DNA of 64,000 nt. Origin: Pseudomonas sp. B28(2017). GTDB lineage: Bacteria; Pseudomonadota; Gammaproteobacteria; Pseudomonadales; Pseudomonadaceae. Positions 40,412 to 54,974 of the stretch are shown here, in pieces (positions within the stretch are counted from its first letter, which is position 1; every line of letters begins with the position of its first letter). The stretch lies in contig NZ_NEJH01000002.1 in assembly GCF_002113025.1 (NCBI RefSeq), positions 806,001 through 870,000 of the forward strand, read 5' to 3'. Below the pieces are notes generated by a model. It had not been told where the DNA came from, ran no database searches, and saw nothing but the letters and a program-made list of their open reading frames with translations. A program made the position numbers and the translations under genes.

Positions 40412-41754
40412 GCCAGATCCTCCACGGCTTGGACGAACTGGTGACCACGGTCTTCATAGTTCTTGAACATGTCGAAACTGGCGCAGGCTGGCGACAGCAG
40501 CACCACGTCTCCCGGCTGTGCGGCGGCACGGCATTGCTCGACCGCTTCGATCAGGGAGCCGGCGCGGATCAGCGGCACAGCGTCGCCGATGGCCTCGCCG
40601 ATCTTGTCGGAGTCGCGGCCCATCAGCACCACGGCACGGCAGTTGGCCGCCACCGGATCACGCAGGTCCTTGAACTCCGCCCCCTTGCCGTCGCCACCGG
40701 CGATCAGCACGATCTTGCCCTCGATGTCCGCGCCCAGCCCTTCGATGGCGGCCAGCGCGGCACCGACGTTGGTGGCCTTGGAATCGTTGTAGTAACCCAC
40801 GCCGTCGAGGTCACGGACCCATTGGCAGCGATGCTCGAGGCCGGCGAAGGTGCGCAGGCTCGACAGCATGGCATCGAACGGCAGGCCGACGGCATGCCCC
40901 AGGGCCAGGGCCGCGAGGGCGTTGGACTGGTTATGGGCGCCGCGAATCTTCAACTCGCGCACCGGCATCAGGTTCTGGAATTCGAAAGCCAGGTACTTCT
41001 CGCCATCTTCTTCACGGATGCCGAAGGCTTTGAAGTCGGGTTTACTCAGGCCGAAGGTCCAGCACGGCTGGCCCTCGCCGATCAGCGGACGGCTCAAGGC
41101 ATCCTGGCGATTGACCACGAACTGTTTGGCGCCACGGAAGATCCGGTGTTTGGCCAGGTGATAGGCCGGCAGACCGCTGTAGCGATCCATGTGGTCTTCG
41201 CTGATGTTGAGCACGGTCGCCACTTCTGCGTTGAGCTGGTCGGTGGTTTCCAGCTGGAAGCTCGACAGCTCCATCACGTACAGCTCGACGTCGTCACTGA
41301 GCAGATCCAGCGCCGGCGTGCCGAGGTTGCCGCCCACCGCGACGCGCTTGCCGGCCGCTGCCGCCATCTCGCCGACCAGGGTGGTGACGGTGCTTTTCGC
41401 GTTGGAGCCGCTGATGGCCACGATCGGCGCCTTCGCGTTACGCGCGAACAGCTCGATGTCGCCGGACAGTTTCACGCCACGGGTGGCGGCGGCCTGCAGG
41501 GCCGGGGTCGCCAGCGCCAGGCCGGGGCTCACGTAGAGCTCGTCGGCACGGCACAGGAACTCGACGTCCAGCTCGCCACAACGCACTTCCACGTGCGGAT
41601 AGTCACGCTTGAGCGTGGCCAGTTCCGGTGGATTTTCCCGCGTATCGGCCACGGCAAACGCCACGCCCCGGTTCGCCAGGAAGCGAACCAGGGACATGCC
41701 GCTCTTGCCGAGGCCGACAACGATGCGGAAGTGGTCAGAAGCGATCAGAGACAC
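40408..41754 (-). CDS. murD: MurD, UDP-MurNAc-L-Ala--D-glutamate ligase
   Basis: Mur ligase adding D-Glu. The N-terminal UDP-binding loop GLGKSGMSLVRFLANRG and the P-loop SGSNAKSTVTTLVG are visible. In that P-loop Ala replaces the Gly of the usual GTNGK, which is typical of pseudomonad MurD. The YNDSKATNVGAALAA motif lies near residue 315. Length is 448 residues. mraY ends six bases before its start. Confidence 0.97.
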   Translation of the reverse strand: MSLIASDHFRIVVGLGKSGMSLVRFLANRGVAFAVADTRENPPELATLKRDYPHVEVRCGELDVEFLCRADELYVSPGLALATPALQAAATRGVKLSGDIELFARNAKAPIVAISGSNAKSTVTTLVGEMAAAAGKRVAVGGNLGTPALDLLSDDVELYVMELSSFQLETTDQLNAEVATVLNISEDHMDRYSGLPAYHLAKHRIFRGAKQFVVNRQDALSRPLIGEGQPCWTFGLSKPDFKAFGIREEDGEKYLAFEFQNLMPVRELKIRGAHNQSNALAALALGHAVGLPFDAMLSSLRTFAGLEHRCQWVRDLDGVGYYNDSKATNVGAALAAIEGLGADIEGKIVLIAGGDGKGAEFKDLRDPVAANCRAVVLMGRDSDKIGEAIGDAVPLIRAGSLIEAVEQCRAAAQPGDVVLLSPACASFDMFKNYEDRGHQFVQAVEDLA

Positions 41755-41760
41755 GAATTT

Positions 41761-42843
41761 CTACCTCAGCTTCAGGGTGGCAAGGCCGATCAGCACGAGA
41801 ATCACTGTGATGATCCAGAAACGGACGATCACACGCGGCTCGGGCCAGCCCTTGAGTTCAAAGTGGTGGTGGATGGGCGCCATGCGAAATACGCGGCGAC
41901 CGGTCAGTTTGAAAGAGGCGACCTGAATGACCACTGACAGGGTTTCCATCACGAACACGCCCCCCATGATGAACAGGACGATTTCCTGACGGACGATCAC
42001 CGCGATGGTGCCCAGGGCCGCGCCCAGCGCCAGCGCGCCGACGTCACCCATGAAGACTTGTGCCGGATAGGTGTTGAACCACAGGAAGCCCAGGCCTGCA
42101 CCGATCAGTGCACCACAGAACACGATCAGTTCGCCCGCGCCCGGGACATAAGGAATCAGCAGGTATTCTGCGAATTTCACGTTACCCGACAGGTAGCAGA
42201 AAATGCCCAGGCCGCCGCCCACCATCACCGTCGGCATGATCGCCAGGCCATCGAGGCCGTCGGTCAGGTTGACCGCATTGCTCGAACCGACAATCACGAA
42301 ATAGGTCAGGACGATGAAGCCTGCGCCCAGCGGAATGCTGTAGTCCTTGAGCATCGGCAGGATGAGCGTGGTTTCCACCGGAGTGCCGGCAGTCACATAC
42401 AGAAAGATTGCCGCGCCCAAGCCAAATACCGACTGCCAGAAATACTTCCAGCGGCTTGGCAGGCCGCGGGAGTTTTTCTCGATGACCTTGCGGTAGTCGT
42501 CGACCCAGCCGATGGCGCCGAACAGCAAGGTCACCAGCAGTACGACCCAGACGTAGCGGTTGGTCAGGTCAGCCCAGAGCAAGGTGCTGACGCCAATGGA
42601 GGACAGGATCAGCGCGCCGCCCATGGTCGGAGTGCCCGACTTGGACAGGTGCGACTGCGGGCCGTCATTGCGAACGGATTGACCGATCTGACGGTTCTGC
42701 AACGTGCGGATCATCCAGGGGCCATAGCACAGCGACAAGACCAGCGCGGTCAGTACACCGAGAATCCCGCGCAGGGTCAGGTACTGGAAGACCGCGAAGC
42801 CTTTGTAGAACTGTTGCAGATACTCCGCTAGCAGCAGCAGCAT
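41761..42843 (-). CDS. mraY: MraY, phospho-N-acetylmuramoyl-pentapeptide transferase
   Basis: Integral membrane enzyme making lipid I from UDP-MurNAc-pentapeptide and undecaprenyl phosphate. Ten transmembrane segments are evident. Signature regions are GTPTMGGAL, the Asp pair in [20 protein letters not shown] and the [11 protein letters not shown] loop near the end. The start [11 protein letters not shown] at 42843 (360 residues) overlaps the murF stop in a TAATG and has GGAG eight bases upstream. Confidence 0.98.
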   Translation of the reverse strand: MLLLLAEYLQQFYKGFAVFQYLTLRGILGVLTALVLSLCYGPWMIRTLQNRQIGQSVRNDGPQSHLSKSGTPTMGGALILSSIGVSTLLWADLTNRYVWVVLLVTLLFGAIGWVDDYRKVIEKNSRGLPSRWKYFWQSVFGLGAAIFLYVTAGTPVETTLILPMLKDYSIPLGAGFIVLTYFVIVGSSNAVNLTDGLDGLAIMPTVMVGGGLGIFCYLSGNVKFAEYLLIPYVPGAGELIVFCGALIGAGLGFLWFNTYPAQVFMGDVGALALGAALGTIAVIVRQEIVLFIMGGVFVMETLSVVIQVASFKLTGRRVFRMAPIHHHFELKGWPEPRVIVRFWIITVILVLIGLATLKLR

Positions 42844-44210
42844 TAATGTTTCTCCAGACTGGACCCGCACAAGGCGGCGACGACGTTTTCCATCGCAGCG
42901 CTGCGCGACCCCTTGATCAAAATGGTGGTGTTTGTGTCTTGCTCGGCGCCAAGGGCCTTGATCAGTTCAGCCTGCGTGCTGAAGTGAAAAGCTTGTGGGC
43001 CGAATGCGTTCACGGCATGAGCCATCATTGGCCCGACGGCGTACAGCGCAGAAACCTTGCCACGGGCGTACGCGCCCACGTCGCGGTGCCCCTGCTCCGC
43101 CCAATCGCCCAACTCGCCGATATCTCCGAGCACCAGAACGGTGCGACCGGAAAAGCCAGCCAGTATATCAACGGCAGCGCACATGGAGGTGGGATTGGCG
43201 TTGTAAGTGTCATCGATCACGCGCATGCCGTTGCTGGCCAATTGCGCAACGGTGCGTCCCTTGACCGGTTGCACCGCACCCAGCCCGCTGACGATGCCGA
43301 ACAGCGATACGCCCAGCGCGTGGGCGGCAGCGGCGGCAGCCATGGCGTTGGCGACGTTATGGGTGCCGAGCAGGTTCAGTTGAACACGCTCTACACCTTC
43401 AGGGCTGTGCAGGTTGAACGCCGGGCAACCACGGGCATCGGTGGCCAGGTCACTGGCGTGGAAATCCGCCTGAGTGTTGCTCAGGGCAAACGTCAGCACC
43501 TTGCGGGCGCCTGCGCGGGCTTTCCAGATGCCAAACGCCTTGTCATCGAGGTTGAGCACGGCGACGCCATCGGCCGCCAACCCTTCGATGATTTCACCCT
43601 TGGCCTCGACGATTTTCTCCGGCCCGCCGAACTCGCCTACATGAGCGGTTCCTGCGTTGTTGAGGATCGCCACGTGTGGCTTGGTCAGCCCCACGGTGTA
43701 AGCGATTTCACCCAGACGCGAAGCGCCCAACTCGATCACCGCCGCGTTGTGTTCCGGGGCGAGTTCCAGCAGGGTCAGCGGCACGCCGAGGTCGTTGTTC
43801 AGGTTGCCACGGGTCGCCAGTACCGAACCGCGAGTACGCAGGATGCTTGCGAGCATTTCCTTGACCGTGGTCTTGCCGCTGGAACCAGTGACGGCTGCGA
43901 CAGGTTTGGTGAACGCCGCACGATTCAGCGCACCCAACTGGCCGAGGGCCTGGCGAGTGTCGCTGACCAGCAATTGCGGCAGCGTGCTGTCGGCGACTTC
44001 ACGCTCGACCAGCGCGGCCACGGCGCCCTTGGCGGCAACTTCATTCAGATAGTCATGGCCGTCAAAACGCGGGCCGGCCAGAGCAATGAACAGTTGGCCC
44101 GGCTTGATCGCGCGACTGTCGATGCTGACGCCGTCGAAGCTGGCATCGGTGGACACCAGGCGAGCATTCAGCACACCGGTCAGTTCGCTCAGTTTCAAGG
44201 CCTCAAGCAT
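42843..44210 (-). CDS. murF: MurF, UDP-MurNAc-tripeptide--D-Ala-D-Ala ligase
   Basis: Last cytosolic Mur ligase, adding D-Ala-D-Ala. It shows the N-terminal [15 protein letters not shown] substrate motif, the P-loop [13 protein letters not shown] and the central [12 protein letters not shown] motif. Length is 455 residues. The gene overlaps murE by eight bases at its start and touches mraY at its stop. Confidence 0.98.
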   Translation of the reverse strand: MLEALKLSELTGVLNARLVSTDASFDGVSIDSRAIKPGQLFIALAGPRFDGHDYLNEVAAKGAVAALVEREVADSTLPQLLVSDTRQALGQLGALNRAAFTKPVAAVTGSSGKTTVKEMLASILRTRGSVLATRGNLNNDLGVPLTLLELAPEHNAAVIELGASRLGEIAYTVGLTKPHVAILNNAGTAHVGEFGGPEKIVEAKGEIIEGLAADGVAVLNLDDKAFGIWKARAGARKVLTFALSNTQADFHASDLATDARGCPAFNLHSPEGVERVQLNLLGTHNVANAMAAAAAAHALGVSLFGIVSGLGAVQPVKGRTVAQLASNGMRVIDDTYNANPTSMCAAVDILAGFSGRTVLVLGDIGELGDWAEQGHRDVGAYARGKVSALYAVGPMMAHAVNAFGPQAFHFSTQAELIKALGAEQDTNTTILIKGSRSAAMENVVAALCGSSLEKH

Positions 44211-45665
44211 GGGCCACCTCCCATGCGGTCAAGGCATGATCAGCCTCGACCAGATCGGAAAAGGCATGACGCTCGCCGTTGATTTCCTGATAGTCCTCGT
44301 GACCTTTGCCGGCCAGGACAATCACGTCGTCCACCGAAGCACTGGCGATCAACCGGGCAATCGCCTGACCACGGCCGGCAACGAACTCCACTTTATCCAC
44401 AGCCGCGAAACCGGCGCGGATGTCATCGAAAATCACCGAAGGGTCTTCCGTACGCGGATTGTCATCGGTGACCAGCACGCGATCGGCCAGACGCTCGACC
44501 ACCTCTGCCATCAGCGGACGCTTGCCGCGATCACGGTCACCGCCACAGCCGAACAGGCACAGCAACTGACCCTTTGCGTGTGGACGCAGAGCCAGCAGCA
44601 CTTTTTCCAGGGCATCCGGGGTGTGGGCGTAATCGACCACCACCAACGGCTGAGTGCCGCCACCCAGACGCTGCATGCGACCGGCGGGGCCTTCAAGCTT
44701 CGGCAGCACCTGGAGGATTTCGTCCAGCGCATAATCCAGGCCGAGCAAGGCACCGACCGCAGCCAACACGTTGCTCAGGTTGAAACGGCCGAGCAAGGTG
44801 CTGCGCAAATGGTGCTCGCCTTGCGGCGTAACCAGCGTGGCACGCACACCTTCGTCATTGAACTGTGCTTCGCGGCAATACAAGTAAGCGCGTGAGTCTT
44901 CCAGGCTGTAAGTGATCAGCCGCGACTCGCCCTCATCAGCCGCCAGTTGCCGCCCAAAATCGTCGTCGAGGTTGACCACGCGGCATTTCAAATCATTCCA
45001 CGCAAACAGCCTGGCCTTCGTTTCGCCGTAAGCCTGCATGGTGCCGTGGTAGTCCAGATGATCGCGGGACAGGTTGGTCATCACCGCAACGTCGAAGGCC
45101 AATGCCGTCACACGGCCCTGGTCCAGCCCGTGGGAAGAAACTTCCATCGCCACGGCTTTGGCCCCGGCCTTTTTCAGGTCCGCCAGGGTCGCTTGCATGG
45201 CAATCGGATTCGGTGTGGTGTGCAGGCCGCTTTCCAGCGCGCCATAGAAACCGCAGCCAAGTGTGCCGACCAGGCCGCAGTGCTGGCCAAGCAGGTCCAG
45301 TGCCTGAGCGACCAATTGAGTCACGCTGGTCTTGCCGTTGGTGCCGGTGACGCCCACCAGGTTCAGGTGATGGCTTGGCTCGCCATAAAAACGCCCGGCG
45401 ATATCCGACAACTGGGCCGCCAGCCCCTTGACCGGAATCAGCGGAACTTCAGTGATCGGCAGGACCGTAGCGCCTTCGACTTCATAGGCCACTGCAGCAG
45501 CACCGCGTTGCAAGGCGTCGGCAATGTGCGCACGCCCATCGAACTTCCCGCCCGGCACGGCGAGGAACAGATCACCCGCGCGTACATTGCGGCTGTCCAG
45601 AGCGAGCTCGCGAATCAGCAGATCGTGACCGGCATGAGGGAAAATCTTGTTCAGGCTCAGAGACA

Positions 45666-45666
<1 letters not shown>
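44203..45666 (-). CDS. murE: MurE, UDP-MurNAc-L-Ala-D-Glu--meso-diaminopimelate ligase
   Basis: Mur ligase adding the third residue. The P-loop GVTGTNGKTSVTQLVAQAL, the central VVDYAHTPDALEKVLL, and DDNPRTEDP are present. DNPR is the signature for meso-diaminopimelate selection over lysine. Length is 487 residues. The start codon shares one base with the ftsI stop (TGATG). Confidence 0.98.
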
Positions 45667-47694
<2,028 letters not shown>

Positions 47695-47698
<4 letters not shown>

Positions 47699-48642
47699 CG
47701 CAGCTTCTCCGCCACGCGCATGACCGCGCTACGGGAACGTGGGTTGGCTTTGAGTTCGGCGTCGGAGGCCGTCTGCGCTTTGCCATGGACTTTGATTTTC
47801 GGTTCGAAGGCGACGTGCCGAACCGGCAGGTTGCGCGGCAGGTTGTCGGCTTCACCTTTCACCAGCTTGCGCATGAACAGTTTGACGATGCGGTCTTCCA
47901 GCGAATGGAAGCTGATCACCACCAGGCGACCGCCCACTTCCAGGCATTCCAGCGCGGCTTCGAGGCCGGCCTCCAGATCACCCAGTTCGTTGTTAACGTG
48001 AATACGCAACCCCTGGAAAGCACGGGTCGCCGGGTTCTTGCCCTTTTCCCACGCTGGGTTGGCGACCTTCAGGACTTCCGCCAGGTCACCGGTGCGCTCG
48101 AATGGCTTGATGTCGCGACGTTCGACCACGGCACGGGCCATGCGACCGGAGAAACGCTCTTCGCCGTATTCCTTGAACACACGGGCGATTTCTTCCACGG
48201 GTGCGGTGTTGACGAACTCGGCAGCGCTGATGCCACGGGACGGATCCATGCGCATGTCCAGCGGGCCGTCGTTGAGGAAACTGAAACCGCGTTCAGGGTC
48301 GTCGAGCTGTGGCGAAGACACGCCAAGATCCAGCAGAACGCCGCTGACCTTGCCGGTCAGGCCGCGTTCGGCGACTTCGGATCCGAGTTCGGCAAAGCTG
48401 CGCTGCACAACGACAAAGCGGCCGTCTTCGGCCGCTAGCGTCTGCCCGGTGGCAATCGCTTGTGGATCTTTATCGAATCCCAGCAACCGGCCATCGGGGC
48501 CGAGCTGGCTGAGGATCAACCGGCTGTGCCCGCCGCGCCCGAACGTGCCGTCCAAATAGCAGCCATCAGGACGTACGGCGAGAGCCTCGACGGCTTCGTC
48601 AAGCAGTACGGTGATGTGGTTAAAGCCGCTATCAATAGTCAC
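47695..48642 (-). CDS. rsmH: RsmH, 16S rRNA m4C1402 methyltransferase
   Basis: SAM-dependent methyltransferase acting on 16S rRNA C1402. The N-terminal [13 protein letters not shown] and SAM-binding [13 protein letters not shown] motifs are clear. Further signatures are [20 protein letters not shown] and a C-terminal [17 protein letters not shown]. Length is 315 residues. Together with RsmI (50337-51242) it would complete the m4Cm modification at the same nucleotide. Confidence 0.98.
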
Positions 48643-49094
48643 AGGATCAAATCACGCAGTTCATCAGGCATCGCGCCCGGTTGTTGAATAGCAGCCAGGT
48701 CAGCGGCAGAAACCGCGTTCCAGGCATCCTCGTCCCACAATTGGAACTTGTTCAGTTGGCCTACCAACATCGCGCGCTTATCCAACTTGGCATATTCACG
48801 AAGACGCGGCGGAACCAGGAAACGACCACTGCCATCGAGCTCGAGGTCGACGGCATTACCAATCAGTAAACGTTGCAGGCGGCGGTTCTCTTCGCGAAGC
48901 GAAGGCAGTGCGCGCAGTTTGGTTTCAATAATTTCCCACTCATCGAGGGGGTAAACACACAAACAAGGATCAACGGCATCAATTGTTACGATCAATTGAC
49001 CGGAACTACGCGAATCGAGCTCGTCACGGTACCGGCTCGGCATGGCGAGACGGCCCTTTGCATCGAGACTGATAGCGTTGGCTCCGCGAAACAC
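48639..49094 (-). CDS. mraZ: MraZ, dcw-cluster transcriptional regulator
   Basis: DNA-binding repressor of the division and cell-wall cluster. Two SpoVT/AbrB-type swapped-hairpin domains are visible: [17 protein letters not shown] near the N-terminus and [17 protein letters not shown] in the second half. Length is 151 residues. It is the first gene of the cluster and overlaps rsmH by four bases. Its candidate operator boxes are in its own leader. Confidence 0.98.
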   Translation of the reverse strand: MFRGANAISLDAKGRLAMPSRYRDELDSRSSGQLIVTIDAVDPCLCVYPLDEWEIIETKLRALPSLREENRRLQRLLIGNAVDLELDGSGRFLVPPRLREYAKLDKRAMLVGQLNKFQLWDEDAWNAVSAADLAAIQQPGAMPDELRDLIL

Positions 49095-49134
49095 GTCAGC
49101 GTTTCTCCAAATTCTAGCGTTTTGAGTTCAAAAA

Positions 49135-49162
49135 ACCCACTTCATGCCACTTTCCGCCACTT
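49135..49162 (-). promoter_or_regulatory. MraZ operator boxes
   Basis: On the minus strand three repeats aagtggcgga, aagtggcatg and aagtgggttt occur with exact 10-base periodicity just downstream of the predicted -10 box. Tandem GTGG-core repeats at this spacing are the known MraZ binding arrangement, so the protein likely represses its own operon. Confidence 0.85.
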
Positions 49163-49168
49163 GCGCAC

Positions 49169-49198
49169 ACTATAGGAATGCGCCCACCACACCGTCAA
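49169..49198 (-). promoter_or_regulatory. Sigma70-type promoter of the dcw cluster
   Basis: Minus-strand TTGACG (49193-49198) and TATAGT (49169-49174) are separated by 18 bases. Transcription would begin at or just inside the MraZ boxes. Confidence 0.75.
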
Positions 49199-49358
49199 GG
49201 CGCGGATCAAAGGAAAACCCTTACAGAACTGAGATTTAGGAGCATTAAAGGAGGGGCAACGAGAATCCGGCACATGAAACTGCCCGATAACTTGAATCAG
49301 CACAGGAGGCTGCATTCGAAAGTTAAAGTAATTTATTAAGAGTAAGATTTTTTCGGTA

Positions 49359-49870
49359 TTACAAAAGTGGTTCTGCTGACGATTGTGTAACGAGGGAAAC
49401 CGGTGCTGCGTGGAGTTTATGCGATCACTACAAGCGCGGGCTAATCGACATCACAAAATCGCTTCTCCTGACGATTGTGTAACGAGGGAAACCGGTGCTG
49501 CGTGGAGTTTATGCGATCACTACAAGCGCGGGCTAATCGACATCACAAAATCGCTTCTCCTGACGATTGTGTAACGAGGGAAACCGGTGCTGCGTGGAGT
49601 TTATGCGATCACTACAAGCGCGGGCTAATCGACATCACAAAATCGCTTCTCCTGACGATTGTGTAACGAGGGAAACCGGTGCTGCGTGGAGTTTATGCGA
49701 TCACTACAAGCGCGGGCTAATCGACATCACAAAATCGCTTCTCCTGACGATTGTGCAAGGAGGAAAACCGGTGCTGCGTGGAGTTTATCCGATCACTACA
49801 AGCGCAGGCTAATCGATATCACAAAACTGCTTCTCCCGACGATTGTGCAAGGAGGGAAATTGCTATCACC
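49359..49870. repeat. Tandem array of 92-bp repeats
   Basis: Four copies of a 92-bp unit are identical by eye (49378-49469, 49470-49561, 49562-49653, 49654-49745). A fifth diverged copy (49746-49837) and a partial sixth (from 49838) follow. A degenerate fragment of the unit's end precedes copy one (49359-49377). Each junction can form a hairpin, acaaaatcg paired with cgattgtgt around cttctcctga, as at 49453-49480. The array lies between mraZ and rnpB, both on the minus strand. 92 is not a multiple of three and the short open frames change register at each copy, so it is not coding. The adjoining 49200-49358 shows no gene. Confidence 0.95.
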
Positions 49871-49906
49871 AACACCCTGCCCAACGATTCAAGCAGAGAA
49901 GAAAAA

Positions 49907-50263
49907 GGTGGAGAGTCGATCTGTAAGCCGGGTTCTGTCTTGAACAGTCATTCGTCTACGATGGCCATCACTGGACACCTTTAGCAACCTACCCGGTCCC
50001 AGCGCGGGCCACGCCTTGGGACCCTATTTGGTCTTGCTCCAAGTGGGGTTTACCTAGCCACGAACTGTTACCAGACGTGCGGTGCGCTCTTACCGCACCT
50101 TTTCACCCTTACCGGCGCCGAAGCGCTTAGGCGGTTATTTTCTGTGGCACTTTCCGTAGGCTCACGCCTCCCAGGCATTACCTGGCACTTCGCCCTATGG
50201 AGCCCGGACTTTCCTCCCCCCCCTAATTTTCATAGGGGGCAGCGACTGTCCGATCGACTCTCC
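49907..50263 (-). ncRNA. rnpB: RNase P RNA (type A)
   Basis: Catalytic RNA that matures tRNA 5' ends. On the minus strand the 5' end ggagagtcgatcgg pairs with the 3' end gatcgactctcc to form helix P1. In between are the conserved blocks gaggaaagtccgggctcc, gaaagtgccacagaaaa and acagaacccggcttacag. Other expected parts include gtaagagcgcaccg and the ggtaaaccccact stretch. P1 is followed by accttttt, so its 3' strand doubles as a terminator. It lies between rsmI and the tandem repeats. Confidence 0.97.
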
Positions 50264-50270
50264 GCCGCGA

Positions 50271-50299
50271 AGGTTACCGGCAGAGCGCCCGAAGAACAA
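50271..50299 (-). promoter_or_regulatory. Candidate rnpB promoter
   Basis: Minus-strand TTGTTC (50294-50299), 17-base spacer, TAACCT (50271-50276), ending eight bases before the RNA 5' end. Confidence 0.55.
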
Positions 50300-50336
50300 G
50301 CGCCAAGCGCCGTCGAGCACGCCTGCGCGTCGGGTT

Positions 50337-51242
50337 TTACTCGCCCTTCTGTTGATCAAGGGCGATCTGATACAGCACATTCTTTCGCTCGCCGGTGATT
50401 TGCGCCGCCAAAGCCGCCGCACGCTTGAGCGGCATTTCTTCGAGCAACAGGTTGAGGATGCGCATCGCCTCGCTGCTGACGGCCCCCTCTTCCTCGGGGG
50501 CAGACCAGCCCGCCACCAACACCACGCACTCGCCGCGCTGCTGATTGCTGTCCGACTCGACGAACTCGCGCAGTTCAGCCAGCGGCAGCCCCTTGAGAGT
50601 TTCAAACGTCTTGGTCAACTCACGGGCAAGTAGCGCCGGGCGCTCAGGGCCGAACACCAGCTCCATGTCTTGCAGGCATTCCAGAATGCGATGCGGAGCC
50701 TCATAGAAGATCAAAGTGCGAGGCTCTTCCTTTACTTGCTCCAGACGCGCTCGCCGCCCCACAGCCTTGGCCGGCAGGAAACCTTCGAAAATGAACCGGT
50801 CGGAAGGCAACCCCGCCGCCGACAATGCTGCAATCAACGCACAGGCACCCGGAACCGGAACCACATCGACACCCGCTGCCCGGGCCTGCCGCACCAGGTG
50901 ATAACCCGGATCGGAAATCAGCGGCGTGCCGGCGTCAGAGATCAACGCCACGTTGTCACCCGCGAGCAGACGAGTGATAAAGCGACTACCTTCATCCCGC
51001 TCGTTATGCTCATGGCAAGCTGCCAATGGCGTCGAAATGCCGAAGTGTTGCATCAAGCGCTGGGAATGGCGGGTGTCTTCCGCAGCGATCAATGCCACTT
51101 CACGCAGAATCTTCAGTGCCCGCGCACTGATGTCATCCAGGTTGCCGATGGGCGTCGCCACCACATAAAGCGAGCCAGCAGCGGAATTCAAAGCACCTGG
51201 AGCAGTCAAAGCGCACACCTCATGATCGGTAAAAGTCGCCAT
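50337..51242 (-). CDS. rsmI: RsmI, 16S rRNA 2'-O-ribose C1402 methyltransferase
   Basis: SAM-dependent tetrapyrrole-methylase-fold enzyme that 2'-O-methylates C1402 of 16S rRNA. The N-terminal signature GSLYVVATPIGNLDDIS and the LISDAGTPLISDPG loop are diagnostic, with YEAPHRI later. Length is 301 residues with an N-terminal extension of about 22 residues. It is divergent from lpoA, a conserved neighbourhood in gamma-proteobacteria. Confidence 0.97.
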   Translation of the reverse strand: MATFTDHEVCALTAPGALNSAAGSLYVVATPIGNLDDISARALKILREVALIAAEDTRHSQRLMQHFGISTPLAACHEHNERDEGSRFITRLLAGDNVALISDAGTPLISDPGYHLVRQARAAGVDVVPVPGACALIAALSAAGLPSDRFIFEGFLPAKAVGRRARLEQVKEEPRTLIFYEAPHRILECLQDMELVFGPERPALLARELTKTFETLKGLPLAELREFVESDSNQQRGECVVLVAGWSAPEEEGAVSSEAMRILNLLLEEMPLKRAAALAAQITGERKNVLYQIALDQQKGE

Positions 51243-51419
51243 TGTAGCGCGTAGCGAGACTCACGATACGCGCAAGCAAACGAGGTATCGCCGCCCGTTT
51301 GTGCACTGGCGCAACATTTACACCAGCTAAATTGATCGATTCACGCCACTAACATCGCGCCCCGGCCAGTGCTTGGGTACAATTCCACGCTAATTTGATC
51401 GAGTATCAGGAACGCTTAC

Positions 51420-53230
51420 ATGATCGCTTGCCTGCGGCTGTTATCTGCCCTCTGCCTCGCTGCCTTGCTGGCGGCTTGCGCCAGCTCGCCCTCCTCCAGC
51501 CTTGGCGAACTTCCACGGACACCGGACGCCAGTATTGAGCAACTGCTTGAGAAGGCCGCCCAAAGCAAATCACCGGAAGATGCCGCCCTGCTGCGCTTGA
51601 GCGCTGCCGACCTGGCCTATCACCAGGGCAATGCCGGCCAGTCCGCGCAAATCCTGCAACAGGTTCCAATCGAACAGCTCAAGCCGGGCCAACAGATTTT
51701 CGCCAGCACCCTGGCGGCTGAACTGGCCATGACCCGCAATCAGCCCAAGGCAGCGCTTACAGCCTTGGGCCATCCGAGCCTGCAGCGCTTGAGCGAACTG
51801 CCGGTAGAACAACAGGTCCGCACCGGCACCGTTCACGCCCGCGCCCTTGAAGCCGATGGCCAGACCCTCGCCGCTGCTCGCGAGCGCATTTTCATTGCCC
51901 CGATGCTGAAAGGTGAAGCCGCAAGCAAAAACCACGAAGCCATCTGGACCCTGATCGCTTCGCTGCCGACCGAACAGCTGCAGCCGAACACCACCGACGA
52001 TCTCGGCGGCTGGATGGCCCTGGCGCTGGCCGTGAAGTCCGCCGGCACCCTGGAGCAGCAACAGGCCGCCATCGACAACTGGCGCGTGAAGAATCCGAAA
52101 CACCCGGCCGCCATTCAATTGCCACAGCCACTGACCCAACTCAAGGAGCTGGCCAGCCAGCCCCTGAACAAGATCGCCCTGCTGCTGCCTCAGGACGGCC
52201 AGTTGGCCTCGGTTGGCAAAGCACTGCGCGACGGCTTCATGGCCGCTCACTACCAGGCACAACAGGCCGGGCAGAAACCACCTGCCATCGAGTTTTATGA
52301 CAGCTCGCACCTGACCTCCATGGACGAGTTCTATCGCAAGGCCCAGGCCGATGGCGTGCAACTGGTCGTCGGCCCGCTGGAGAAGCCGCTGGTCAAACAG
52401 CTGAGCACTCGCCCGCAATTGCCGATCACCACGCTCGCGCTGAACTACAGCGAAGGCGATCAAGGCCCGGCGCAGCTGTTCCAGTTCGGTCTTGCCGCTG
52501 AAGACGAAGCCCGTGAAGTGTCGCGCCGCGCTCGCGCCGATGGCCTGCATCGCGCAGCCATCATGGTGCCGAAAGGCGAATGGGGCGACCGCGTGCTCAA
52601 GGCGTTCAGCCAGGATTGGCAAGCCAATGGCGGCACCATCGTCGCCACCGAACGCGTCGATCAACCGGTCCAGTTGGCCCAACAGATTGCCGACATGTTC
52701 CAGCTGCGTCAGAGCGAAGGTCGCGCCAAGAGCCTGCAAAGCACTGTTGGCTCGCAAGTAGCCGCCCAGCCATCGCGCCGCCAGGACATCGAGTTCATCT
52801 TCCTGGCCGCGACACCGCAACAGGCCCAACAGATCAAACCGACCCTGAACTTCCAGTACGCTGGTGATGTTCCGGTCTACGCCACCTCCCACGTGTTCAG
52901 TGCCAGCGGTGACGTCAACCAGTACAACGACATGAATGGCATCCGCTTCTGCGAGACGCCATGGTTGCTGGACGCCAACGACCCACTGCGCCGTCAGGTC
53001 ACCGCTCAGTGGCCACAAGCCGCCGGCAGCCTGGGGCGCCTGTATGCCATGGGCGTGGACGCCTATCGACTGGCGCCACGCCTGGGTCAGCTCAAGTCTC
53101 TGCCGGACAGCCGGATCGACGGTGAATCGGGCAGCCTTGGCATGACTCAGAGCCAGCGTGTCGTACGCCAGCTGCCATGGGCCCAGTTCGCCAATGGCCA
53201 GGTCCAGCGCCTGCCGGACACCACTCGCTG

Positions 53231-53231
<1 letters not shown>
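51420..53231 (+). CDS. lpoA: LpoA (LppC), penicillin-binding protein activator lipoprotein
   Basis: Outer-membrane lipoprotein of the family that stimulates the class A penicillin-binding protein PBP1a. The signal ends in lipobox LAAC (Cys20). An N-terminal helical TPR-like domain covers about residues 35-240. A periplasmic-binding-fold C-terminal domain begins near NKIALLLPQDGQLASVGKAL. Length is 603 residues. AGGA lies 9 bases before the ATG. The stop shares one base with the yraN start. Confidence 0.93.
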
Positions 53232-54866
<1,635 letters not shown>

Positions 54867-54873
54867 TGTACAT

Positions 54874-54972
54874 CTTGCAGGAGCGAGCTTGCGATAAACG
54901 CAGCGACACCGCGTTTATTCAGACAGCAACCGTCATCGCTCACGCCCATCGCGAGCAGGCTCGCTCCTACAA
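54874..54972. repeat. Degenerate REP doublet
   Basis: cttgcaggagcgagcttgcg at the left (truncated inner arm) and atcgcgagcaggctcgctcc at the right, in inverted order, between convergent genes. Confidence 0.75.
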
Positions 54973-54974
54973 CG

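Noticed and set aside
49274..49339. 21-codon open frame starting MKLPDN before the tandem repeats
   Set aside because: The nearest GGAGG is about 19 bases upstream, too far, and the product has no feature suggesting a gene.
49359..49870. CRISPR array
   Set aside because: Repeats are directly contiguous, with no unique spacers, and no cas genes are nearby.
49383..49984. Overlapping short open frames repeated every 92 bases, beginning MCNEGN
   Set aside because: They arise from the tandem repeat; the unit length shifts frame each copy and no ribosome site is suitably placed.
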